Positions 46,542 to 57,107 of a stretch of DNA of 64,000 bases are shown piece after piece (the stretch's first letter is position 1; each line of letters opens with the position of its first letter). The notes beneath the pieces were generated by a model. The model saw only the letters and a program-made list of their open reading frames with translations. It did not search any database and was not told the origin of the DNA. Both the position numbers and the translations under genes were made by a program. The stretch is taken from assembly GCF_963082655.1 (NCBI RefSeq), contig NC_081553.1, forward strand, positions 208,882,435 through 208,946,434, written 5' to 3'. This DNA comes from Stomoxys calcitrans (lineage: Eukaryota > Arthropoda > Insecta > Diptera > Muscidae).

Positions 46542-47521
46542 ATATAATACTAAAAAAAATAATAATAAGTATACGCTCCCCCATACTTCAGAAATAAAAG
46601 CAATCATACGCTCCCTAATACCAAAACCAAAAAAACTATTCATTTTCATATCGACCTTAAAATTCTTCAATTGGAGTGATTTTGCGCTACATAATTTTGC
46701 ACTAAACAAATCAATTCATTATACTAACACCCTATCTTCACAAATAATAATAAAAATGGCTAGAGTGGCCATTAAAGCAAATGTCTTCACCCAAGGATTT
46801 TGCCCATAATCAACCTGATATGATGCTCCATCTCATGTACATAACGATTTAGAGCGCCTAGACAAAGACAAATTCAAATTGGTAGCCCGTCTCTGATTTG
46901 TGAATAATTTGGGGTTTCTTTCTGTGCTGTGCTAAGGTTTCCAATTAAAATTTGGAAAATTCACTCCATCTTTAGACAATGCCATACCCAAGTCCCATCA
47001 CAATGAATACTTACAAGGCTGGCAATTTTTGATGTTGTGTGCTGTGAATGTGTTTGTGATTGGTTTCCTGGTTGTGTCTATTATATAGTAGAACGACACC
47101 AACAACTATATCAGCAACAACTATAACAACAATACTAACACCAACAACAATGTCGGTGCGACACAAACCATTGCCGAAGGTTGGGATGTTTTTCTGTGAA
47201 AATTTGTTTTACTATTCTCTGGTGTGTTAATAAGTTTTCGCTTGCTTCATGGCATGTGCGGCAATTTGCTAGGCAAAGGGGAAATTTTGAGAAATTCCAT
47301 GTAAGACGAAACGATTGGATTTTGTTTAGACAGATGGAAAAGTGATATACTTGAGAGAGAGAAAGAGTGCTGTGCGAAGTTGGCCACAAATATGCTTTTG
47401 TCCATGGAAAGGGTTTTATTTAATTTGTACCAAAGTCGAAAGGCAGATCTCCATTTTGTGTTCTGTGTAACCACCAAAACAGTGGTTAAAAAACAGATAT
47501 TTACGAAGGATGCACATTTAA

Positions 47522-47883
47522 GCCAGTAAGGAAAAGCAAAAGTCTGACGCAGCCGACTATATAATACCCTACACCACCTACTGTATGTAGTACTTTTTAT
47601 ATGTAGAACTTATCTCGAAATCTAGTCAGACCTTTAATTGGATACCTATAGAAATATCAAATAGTACCTTGTAAGATTTTCCTATGATAGGACAAAAAAT
47701 TTGGATTTCCACATCCTTAAAAGGCCTTATGGGATAAAAAAATTATATGGGAGTTATATCGAAATCTGTGCCAATTTTGATGACACATACAGGGACGTCA
47801 AATAGAACATCTCATGACCTATATTGTGGAGATGTGACCAGAATTGAGGTTTTCATTGACTTAAAAGGCTACATCGGCTATAT
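47522..47883 (-). mobile_element. Subfamily C 3'-end fragment, unit 2
   Basis: Duplicate of 44435-44772, with about 20 more bases near 47620-47650, closer to the C monomer consensus. Confidence 0.7.
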
Positions 47884-47884
47884 A

Positions 47885-48102
47885 TTGGGTTGCCCAAAAA
47901 GTAATTGCGGATTTTTTAAAACAAAGTAAATGCTTTTTTTCATAAAACTTAGAATGAAGTTTAATCAAATATAATTTTTTTACACTTTTTTTCTAAAGCA
48001 AGCTAAAAGTTACAGCTGATAACTGACAGAAGAAAGAATGTAAGTACAGAGTCACAAGCTGTGAAAAAATTTGTCAACGCCGACTATATTAAAAATCCAC
48101 AA
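47885..48102 (-). mobile_element. Mariner-type MITE, copy 10, right end lost
   Basis: Counterpart of copy 7, broken at AAATCCACAA at the same position. Confidence 0.85.
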
Positions 48103-48206
48103 TGAATAGTTTTTTTTTTGGTTTTGGTATTAGGGAGCGTATGATTGCTTTTATTTATGAAGTATGGGGGAGCGTATACTTATTATTATTTATTTTAGTA
48201 TTATAT

Positions 48207-48440
48207 GGTTGCCCAAAAAGTAATTGCGGATTTTTTAAAAGAAAGTAAATGCTTTTTTTCATAAAACTTAGAATGAACTTTAATCAAATATACTTTTTTT
48301 ATACGTTTTTTCTAAAGCAAGCTAAAAGTAACAGCTGATAACTGACAGAAGAAAGAATGCAATTACAGAGTCACAAGCTGTGAAAAAATTTGTCAAAGCC
48401 GACTATATGAAAAATCCGCAATTACTTTTTGGGCAAGCCA
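48207..48440 (-). mobile_element. Mariner-type MITE, copy 11 (right edge of duplication)
   Basis: Starts GGTTGCCC after ATTATAT. The right end carries GGGCAAGCC instead of GGGCAACCC and runs into the palindromic minisatellite. Confidence 0.9.
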
Positions 48441-48810
48441 GAAATAGGTAGCTTTAGTGTATTTCCCATTGTAAAAAGTAATTTTAGTACCCTTCTGCAA
48501 CAAAAAGCGAAGTTACCTCCAAAAAAGGGGAAGTAAAGAGCTCTTTTCCAAAAAAAATACCCTTAGCCAAAAACGAAGGCGTTACTTGAGTACTCCTTCA
48601 GAGGTATTTTTAAAACCGTCTCCCAACGGAAAGGGTACTAAACTTTCCCGATTGGGTAACTATAATGCCCTTAAAGAAAGGGTTAATCAAGTACCCTTTT
48701 CCAAAAAAAAGGTAACTTGAGTACCATTTACAAACGGAAAGGGAAGTTTTAGTCCCCTTTTCCAATGGAAAGGGTGGTGTAAGTAGCCTTTTATAATGGA
48801 AAGTGTAGTG
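48441..48810. repeat. Minisatellite with palindromic units, array 2
   Basis: Degenerate units with TTTTAGTACCCTTTTCCA and AACGGAAAGGG-type half-palindromes. Continues as array 3 (50337-51535) beyond the inserted A element. Confidence 0.75.
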
Positions 48811-50336
48811 TTTTTATACCCACCACCGAAGGATGGGGGTATATTCATTTTGTCATTCCGTTTGCAACACATCGAAATATCCATTTCCGACCCTATAAAG
48901 TATATATATTCTTGATCAGCGTAAAAATCTAAGACGATCTAGACATGTCCGTCCGTCTGTCCGTCTGTCTGTTGAAATCACGCTACAGTCTTTAAAAATA
49001 GAGATATTGAGCTGAAATTTTGCACAGATTCTTTTTTAGTCCATAAGCAGGTTAAGTTCGAAGATGGGGTATATCGGACTATATCTTGATATAGCCCCCA
49101 TATAGACCGATTCGCCGATTTGGGCTCTAAGGCCCATAAAAACCACATTTTTTATCCGATTTCGCTGAAATTTGGGACAGTGAGTTGCGTTAGGCCCTTC
49201 AACATCCTTCGTCAATTTGGTCCAGATCGGTCCAGATTTGGATATAGCTGCCATATAGACCGATACTCCGATTTAGGGTCTTAGGCCCACAAAAGTCACA
49301 TTTATTATTAGATTTTAATGAAAATCGGGACAGTGAGTTGTGTTACACCCTTCCACATCCTCCGTCAATTTGGCCCCGATCGGTTCAGATTTGGATATAG
49401 CTGCCATATAGACCGACCCTCCGATTTAGGGTCTAAGGCCCATAAAAGCCACATTTTTCATCCGATTTCGCCGAAATTTGGGACAGTGAGTTGTGTTAGG
49501 CTCTTCAACATCCTTTGTCAATTTGGCCCAGATCGGTTCAGATTTGGATATAGCTGCCATATAGACCGATTTCTTGATTTAAGGTTTTGGGCCCATAAAA
49601 TGCTCATTTATTGTCCAATGTCGCGGAAATTTGGGACAGTGAGTTAAGTTAAGCCCATTGATATCCTTCGTCAATTTAACATAGCTCGGTCCAGATTTAG
49701 ATATAGCTGCCATATAGACCGATATCTAGGTTTTAGGTTTTGGGGCCATAAAGGACGCATTTATTGTCCGATGTCGCTGAAATTTGAGACAGTGAGTTTA
49801 GTAAGGCTCTTCGACGTCCGTCTTCAATTTGGCCCAGATCGGTCCAGATTTGAATATAGCTGCCATATAGACCGATCCTCCGATTTAAGGTTTTGGGCCC
49901 ATAAAAGAGGCATTTATTGTCCGATTTCGCCGAAATTTGGGACAGTGCTTTGTGTTAGGCTCTTCGACATTTTTGTGCAACTTGGCCGAAATTGGTCCAG
50001 ATTTGGATATAGCTGCTATGTAGACCGATATCTCGATTTAAAACCATTGTCCCATAAAAAGCACATTTATAATCCGATTTCATTGAAATTTGACACAGTA
50101 ACTTAGTTTAGGATTTTCGACATCCGTGTCGTATATGGTTCAGACCGGTTTATTTTTAGATATTGCTACTGTACTTATTAGTATTTGGTCCAAATCGGAA
50201 TATATTTTGATATAACTGATATGGGACAGAAGGTATGAAATTTTCAACGAATTTTGATGAAAGGTGGTTTACATATATATCCGAGGTGGTGGGTATCCAA
50301 AGTTCGGCCCGGCCGAACTTAACGCCTTTTTACTTG
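48811..50336 (+). mobile_element. Subfamily A element, complete, 1.53 kb
   Basis: Reference copy of A. Starts TTTTTATACCCACCACCGAA; TA run and core TATATATATTCTTGATCAGC at about 48901-48920, then GATCTAGACATGTCC, then a short GTCY tract at about 48949-48972, a lead segment (GATATAGCCCCCATATAGAC) and about seven monomers. It ends GAGGTGGTGGGTATCC, hairpin TTCGGCCCGGCCGAA, then CCTTTTTACTTG. It is inserted in the palindromic minisatellite, which continues on both sides. No coding capacity. Confidence 0.85.
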
Positions 50337-51535
50337 TTAAACTTTCCAAAAGAAAATGTAGTTTTAGTACCCTTTCTCTAACGACAGGGTAGTTTTAGTA
50401 CCATTGCCCTAAGGCAAGGATAGTTACAGTACAAATTCCCTAAGGAGAGGACAGTTTGAGTATCATTTCTCTAAGCAGGAGGAAGTTTAGTAACCTTTCC
50501 CTAGGGTAGTTTAAGTACCCTTTCTCTAGGATTGTTTTAGTACCCTTTCATTGGGGCAAATTTAGTACCATTTCACCAGGGTAGTTTCAGAACATTTTCC
50601 CTAGGATAGTTTTAGTACCATTTCCCTAGGGTAGTTTTGGTTTTCTTTCCATAGGGTAGTTTTAGTACTCTTTCACTGGTGTAGTTTTTGTAAGCTTTCC
50701 CTAGGGTAGTTTAGGTACCCTCCCCCTAGGGAAAGGGTAGTTTTACTACCCCCTTTTTTAAGGAAAGGCTAGTTTGGTTAACTTTAACTAAGGAAAGTCT
50801 AGTTTGCTATACTTTAACTAAGGAAAATTGGGTTTTAAAACCGCTTTCACCAGGGAAAGGGTAATTTTTGTACACTTTAGGAAAGGGTGTGTAAACTACC
50901 CTTTCCTTAAGGAAAGGGAAGTTATGGTATCCATTCCCAAGAATAGGGTAGTTTTAGTACCCTTTGCCAAGGAAAGGTTAGTTTTAGTACCCATTCCCGT
51001 AGGAAAGAATATTTTTAGTACCCTTTCCCCTAGGAAGGGGTAGTTTTATAACCCATTCTCCTAGGAAGGGCTAGTTTGAGTACCCTATCCACCCACAAAA
51101 GAGTAGTTTAAGTACCCTTTCCCCGAGGAGAAAGTAATTTTAGTACCCATTTCTCTTTGAAAGGTTACTTTTAGTATACTTTTCCCCCAAAGGAAAGGTT
51201 AGTTTTAATACTGCTTTGCAAAAGAATGTGAAGTTTTAGCACATTTACCTAAGAAAAGGATATTTTTGGAGCCCATTCCTTAAGAAAGGGCAGTTTTATT
51301 AATCTATCCCTGAAGAAAGCATGGTTTTAGTACCCTGAAGAAAGGGTGGTTTTAGTACTCTTTCCCTAAGGAAAGACTAGTTTTAGTACCCTCTCCCCAG
51401 TCCTTAAGAAAGGGGAGTTTTATTAATCTATCCCTAAAGAAAGGAGGGTTTTAGTACCCTGAAGAAAGGGTGGTTTTAGTACCCTTTCCCTAAGGGTACT
51501 AGGGAGAGGGTAGTTTTAGTACCCTCTCCCTCGGT
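50337..51535. repeat. Minisatellite with palindromic units, array 3, 1.2 kb
   Basis: About 30 or more degenerate units of 30-45 bp. Typical content is TAGTTTTAGTACCCTTTCCC, then TAAGGAAAGGG, so that CCCTTT and AAAGGG of adjacent half-units can pair. Directly followed by the 3' end of a minus-strand non-LTR fragment at 51536. Confidence 0.85.
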
Positions 51536-52020
51536 TAGGTTAGGTTAGATTGAAAAGAGGGTGTAGATATTAATCTGCCGCATGCTACCATAGACATACG
51601 CCTTAGCCAGTTATCGGCTTGTTGCGCGCCCTAAAAATCTATGAAGTAACCTCGAAACAGAAAAACTATGTTAGGAATTCCCTGCTACTTACAAAATCCT
51701 AAACTGTTTTCAATACCACTCCCCTAAGTTGGTTCATGTCTGGTATTGTGTCTCCACCTAAGTGCCGGTATCAGTTAGACGCGAAAGCTGAGCAATGACA
51801 AAGTAAATGCTCCAACGTCTCATCATCTTCCCCGCAGCCCTACACATGCTATCACTTGCCGCACCGATTTTACATAAGTGAGCCGTTTGTCCGTGCTTGT
51901 GTCCCGTTGTGATACCAACAGCTATACTGACCTTCTTCTCATATTGTTTCAGTAATAGCATCGTCTTCTCACGATCGCCGTCCAACCGAACGTTTCTCTG
52001 TTCCACAGGGTTGCATGCGC
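51536..52020 (-). pseudogene. Jockey-type non-LTR 3' fragment, distal C-terminal domain
   Basis: Minus frame from 52006 reads QRNVRLDGDREKTMLLLKQY, then VGITTGHKHGQTAHLCKIGA and DSMCRAxG, followed in another frame by CGEDDETLEHLLCHCPAF-like sequence. This is the zinc-knuckle-like CxxC...HxxxxC tail that follows RNase H in many jockey-type elements. The 3' end AATCTAACCTAACCTA lies at 51536, as in the copy at 16630. Confidence 0.8.
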
Positions 52021-52500
52021 ATTCATAAAATTACTGAGACGTAAGTAAGTACTGGTCATGATGACAGACTGAAGGTTGCCAGCAACGATTTTTGCGGACG
52101 CTGTGAGGACATCGAAGAAGAAGAGACTATAGAGCACCTTATGTATGTGTGTCCCGCAATAGCAGTCAGAAGAAGTTCCACTCAAGGTTCTCATTTCGTT
52201 GAAAACCTGTCTGATTTAGCGGATGTAAACATTCGCAAGTTTTTGGGCTTTCTAAGGCGATCTGGATGGCTGAAAGGTAGGAACCAGGAAGGCATCTTCC
52301 TTCTTCTGTTCCTGTGGTATCACAATGGACGAAAGCGTCTAAGTGAGTCTGATGTTAGACTGCCAGGAATTACACCTAGTTATAGAGCATATTGGGGCGG
52401 TGACATCTTCTGTGCAGAACCGCTCGAGCCGCCATTTTCTGCCCCTTCCCTAACCCTGGTTTCAATATCGCACAACATTGTACACCCTTGCACATAGGTC
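52021..52500 (+). pseudogene. Jockey-type non-LTR 3' fragment, opposite strand, second family
   Basis: Plus translation from about 52085 gives NDFCGRCEDIEEEETIEHLM, then VCPAIAVRR and LADVNIRKFLGFLRRSGWLK, the same CxxC...H...C tail in a different family. The plus frame is open from 52141 to 52497. Fused head to head with the minus-strand fragment at about 52020. No catalytic domain remains. Confidence 0.8.
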
Positions 52501-52560
52501 TGCTGCAGTTTTTATCGTTAGCCTTAATTTGTATGCCATTGGGCGCAAAAGTTGCAATAA

Positions 52561-54197
52561 CAAGTAAAAAGGCGTAGGTTCAGTCGGGCCGAACTTTGGA
52601 TACCCATCTCGTCGTGTATAAACCACCTTTTGTCCGATGTCCCAAATTTCGGCGACATCGGACAATAAATGCGCCTATTATGGCCCAAAACCTTAAATTA
52701 AGAGATCGGTCTATATGACAGCTATATCCAAATCTGGACCGATCCGTGCCATATTGCAGAAGCATGACGAGGGGCTTAATTTAACTCACAGTCCCAAATT
52801 TCGGCGACATCTGCTAATAAATGCGCCTTTTATGGGCCCAAAGCCTTAAATCGAGAGATCGGTCTATATGACAGCTATATCCAAATCTGAACCGATCTGA
52901 TCGAAATTGATGAAAGATGTCGAGTGGCCTAACACAACTCACTGTCCGAAATTTCGGCGCCATCGGACAATAAATGCGCCTTTTATGGGCCCAAGACCTT
53001 AAATCGAGAGATCGCTCTATATGACAGCTACATCCAAATCTGAACTGATCTGGTCGAAATTGAAGAAAGATGTCGAGTGACCTAACACAACCCACAGTCC
53101 CAAATTTCAGCAAAATCGGATAATAAATGTGGCTTTTATGGGCCTAAGGCCATAAATCGGCGGATCGGTCTATATGACAGCTATATCCAAATCTGAACCG
53201 ATCTAGACCAAATTAAAGAAAGATGTCGAGTGGCCTAACACAACTCACTGTGCCAAATTTCAGCAAAATCGGATAATAAATATGGCTTTTATGGGCCTAA
53301 GACCCTAAATCGGCGGATCGGTCTATATGGGGGCTGTATCAGGATATAGTCCGATATAGCCTTTCTTCGAACTTAACCTGCTTGTGGACAAAAAAACGAA
53401 TCTGTGCAAAGTTTCAGCTCAGTATCTCTATATTTTTAAAGTCTGTAGCGTGATTTTAGCAGACAGATGGATAGACGGACGGACAGACGGACGGACGGAC
53501 GGACAGACGGACGGACAGACGGACGGACAGACGGACATACGGACAGACGGACGGACAGACGGACGGACGGACAAACGGACGGACAGACGGACGGACAGAC
53601 GCACGGACAGACGGACGGACAGACGGACGGACAAACAGACGGACGGACAGACGGACGGACAAACAGACGGACGGACAGACGAACGGGTAGACGGACGGAT
53701 AGACAGACAGACATACGGACGGACGGACCGACGGACGGACAGACCGACAGACGGACGGACAGACGGACGGACAGACGCACAGACAGACGGACAGACAGAC
53801 AGGCAGGCAGACAGACGGACGGACGGAGAGACAGACGGACGGACAGACGGACGGACGGACGGACAGACGGAGGGACGGTCATACGGACGGATGGGCATAC
53901 GGACGGACGGGCAGATGGACAGACGCACGGACAGATGGACGGACAGACGGGCAGACGGACAGACGGACGGACAGATGGACGGACGGGCAGACGGACGGAC
54001 AGACGGAAGGACATACGGGCGGACAGACGGACGGACAGATGGACGGACATGGCTAGATCGTCTTAGATTTTTACGCTGATCAAGAATATTTACACTTTAT
54101 AGCGTTGGAAATGGATATTTCGATGTGTTGCAAACGGAATGACATAATGAATGTACCTGGGGGTGGGTATATTCATTTTGTCGGTTGTGGGTATAAA
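52561..54197 (-). mobile_element. Subfamily A element with hugely expanded GTCY tract
   Basis: Minus orientation. The 3' end (CAAGTAAAAAGGCG, hairpin near 52581-52593) is at 52561. About four monomers follow, then the lead segment, a 588-bp GTCY tract (53461-54048), the core (GACATGGCTAGATCGTC, ACGCTGATCAAGAATAT) and the 5' end GTGGGTATAAAAA at about 54197. Complete at both ends. Confidence 0.85.
53461..54048 (-). repeat. Expanded GTCY microsatellite inside subfamily A
   Basis: GTCC/GTCT (GGAC/AGAC on plus) for about 588 bp, against about 24 bp in the complete copy at 48811-50336. Irregular C/T mixture at the Y position. The long frames across it on both strands ([16 protein letters not shown]) are repeat translations. 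Confidence 0.95.
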
Positions 54198-55876
54198 AAG
54201 TTTTCGTTATCTTCAAATTTCTAGATTTTTAAATTTTTTTTTCCATTTTTTCTCTTAACTTAACTCATCTCGTCACATAGCCACTGTCCCAATATGATGG
54301 AGTAAAGATGCATGTCTATTTTACTTGGCTATTCATGTTGCTGGTTAAATACACGCATTAAAGCCATGGGTTGCACATTTACATTTACACTCTGGCACAC
54401 AGACACTCAGGCAACAGCTCCTTTGCAATCCTTTTTGCCATTTCGGCTACGGAAAACATTCATCCTGCCTAGATGCCTAGATGGCTGTTAGCCTGCTAGC
54501 TTGCCTCCCTGCCATGCCATATCCATGGGCAATGTTACTTCAACATCAACGAGCATCCTTTCCATATGTTTTGCCTTTTTGTGCCATTTTTTGGTTGGCT
54601 CCCAGCAAAACCGAACCGAACTTTTCGATGTGGAAGCACTAGAACGAGCAGCAAAGTATCACAAAGGGGCTGTTGGTGGCATAAAAAAAAAAACAAAAAC
54701 GCAGAGCGATAGAGACAACAACATGAAAAAATGAAACAAACCAAAGGAAAAATTGTACCCCGAAAATAATCCCTATGTACTCGTCCTTAGCATACTTCGT
54801 GTCAGCAGGATGTTGGGTGTGCGAGTGCGTGTGTGTGTGTGTAGTTCTAGACCATAGTTTCAAAAAGTGATGCTTTTGCTTTTGGTGTTGTCTTATTTTT
54901 AATTACCCACACATATCGTCGTAGCACAGCCACACAGCACCACACACTCACATGCATGAGCCTCCTCCGCATGCATGATGAGCGGCAGTGTTCGAATTTT
55001 TTTGTTTAATGCGTTCGTATGTGTGCCTGTGAGTGTGTGGTGTTTGCTTTGCTGGGAGGTTAGTCAGCCGCATAAAAACTCTCTTTTCAAAATTATCTTC
55101 ATGCGAATATGCAAATGTAGTTGTGGCTACATGCATGGCCATACATTTGTATTTAGCTAGAGTGTGTGTGTGTGTGTGTGGGTGTGTGTGTTTTTGAGGC
55201 TGCATGATAGTATGTCCTTTCCAAAGCCTTCAATACCTCTAACTTTTATGCACAAACGAGTAGAAATTTGGTCCCAACGCACACACACACACACACATAC
55301 ACACAACACCAACCATGGCAAAATCGTTACTCCAAAAAAAAAAAACAGGGAAATTTATTTTTGGTGTACTATGTGAAAAAAACTATAGAGGTTCGATTTT
55401 TCCAAAGGCTAGAAATGTGAACAAACGTTTGGGAGATATTGAGTTGCAATTTGGACATTTTCAGCGGAGGTTATCTAGCGTATTCTTAAGGCCTACTGAT
55501 AGGTTTGAAATAGGAGAGACATTTTATTTTTTTACAATTTTTTAATAAATTCTGCAGAGACCTATTCTATAAATTGATTGGAAAAAAATTAAAAAAAAAA
55601 TACTTTTGATTTGTCATCACTCCACTGTTGTCGTACCCTTTATGCTTAAAAATTGTTTTTAACAAAAAATTACTTTTAATTTGTCATCACTCCACTGTTG
55701 TCGTACCCTTTATGCTTAAAAATTGTTTTTAGCACTTGCATAGCTTACCCCTTTTTTTGTTGTTGTTTTTGACTGTAGGTGCTATATTGCCTTAACTATA
55801 CTTCATGGGAACACGCACTCACACACATACACACAAACATGTCTCCTCATGCACAACAGCCTTTATAGGTTTCATT

Positions 55877-55909
<33 letters not shown>

Positions 55910-56698
55910 GGCACGCAGGCACACAAATGTATGGGCCAGCACGAATATAGCCCCATAATGTATGTGCATGTAAATTTTGTGTATTTAAGTCCATAGTTGT
56001 TGTTACTAGGACTACAAGTCTAATGTGTGTGTGTGCCATGTGTGCGGGTGTGAAATTGCTAGTATATGTGTGTGTGTCTGTGTGCATTTGTAAACTTTGG
56101 TGCTTGCATCGTATTGGTGAATATTTTTTCTTGTTTTTCTAATTTTTTTCCTTTTCTTCTTTTTTAGCTGATTGGTGTATGGCAGCAGAGATGGGGTTAG
56201 AGTTTTGTGCGTCCATGGATTAATAATATGGACACACATAAGAAAACATCCACACATACATACCAAAAATTTGTGTATGTGTGTGTGTGAGTGTGCTTGT
56301 CAATGCCTATATGTCAATGCCTAAGTGTGTATTAAATTAATACAGAACATGAGCTCATACAAGAGCACTTACTTCTCATTTGCTTTGTAATGAAAGCTTT
56401 GCTTGATTTTGATTATTTTTTTTTTTCTTATTTACTAAGCAATATAATTTTCAAGTACATGAAGCATATCGTGCCATAATATCATTAATTTTTTTGGGGT
56501 TGTATTCGGAGTATAAAGGTCAATGCTTAGCTGCAGTGTATTCAACCTCGTTATAGGAAAAGTTCCGAGTAGTGATTTATTGCGACATATCGAAACAGGA
56601 GTCGAATTTTTGACCTTTCGAAAACAATGTCACAATTATCACCATTTTATTCCGACTAATACACGGCATAGCGAAGCTCTTTATTCAATTTGAAATGT
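54198..56698. other. Host-like DNA rich in CA/TG microsatellites
   Basis: No gene supported. CA or TG runs lie near 54828-54841, 55163-55190, 55279-55295, 55883-55910, 56022-56034 and 56276-56290. A 70-bp tandem pair is at about 55597-55735. Frames through these are low complexity. Confidence 0.6.
55597..55735. repeat. Two-copy 70-bp tandem repeat
   Basis: TTGTCATCACTCCACTGTTG through CTTAAAAATTGTTTTT occurs twice, at 55611 and 55681, with almost no difference. Confidence 0.9.
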
Positions 56699-57107
56699 AG
56701 TAAAAACGGGCTAAGTTCGGCAGGGCCTCTTGGATACCCACCACCATGGATTGCGCTTAAAATTCTCCTTTATTAACTCATCTTTTGTGTTCGAGTGGAG
56801 CGAACGTTTTTGTTATTTTGCTTCATAACAATATTCTACAACTGCTAAGAGGTTGTTATTTTCGAAAAAGAAAATTGCTGCGATAGTGTAAACCAATAAG
56901 CGGTTGACGATTTTTGTAGTGGAGCGGCAGCCCAATCCAAAGCAGCGTCGGGAATCCAAAGACCCAGCAGCTGGTACCATGCTGTATCAAGTTCTCTACT
57001 ACCAAAACCTCGACTGTTGATGCGCCAGCAGCGCCAGGGTTCGCTAGCCACCAAACAGCTGGTCAGCTGGGGCTTTTGGCTAAGACATCGGGTTCGAAAT
57101 TTCACCT
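56699..57107. other. 3'-end remnant of an A-like element plus unassigned DNA
   Basis: 56699-56755 resembles the reversed 3' end of a mini-me-like element (TAAAAACGGGCTAAGTTCGG, GGATACCCACCACC). The rest (56850-57100) is moderately GC-rich with CAG-type words and no recognised domain. Confidence 0.45.

Larger units (their letters stand above)
42035..48440. repeat. 3.05-kb tandem segmental duplication bounded by MITEs
   Basis: Two direct copies (about 42272-45093 and 45328-48206) of a unit consisting of a SINE, unique DNA, a MITE, a spacer, more unique DNA, a subfamily C fragment and a truncated MITE. MITEs in the same orientation lie at the left edge (42035-42271), middle (45094-45327) and right edge (48207-48440). 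The copies are highly similar, with small indels such as about 43 bp missing near 42305 in the first. Paired open frames (44300 and 47389; 43133 and 46215) are just the same sequence twice. Confidence 0.95.

Noticed and set aside
51530..51550. TTAGG-like runs (also near 42285 and 45342) suggesting telomeric repeats
   Set aside because: Only two or three units of GGTTAGGTTAG, part of retroelement ends; higher flies do not use telomerase repeats.
52141..52497. 119-codon open frame as a possible host gene
   Set aside because: It contains the IEHL...VCPA tail that follows RNase H in jockey-type elements, so it is retrotransposon debris.
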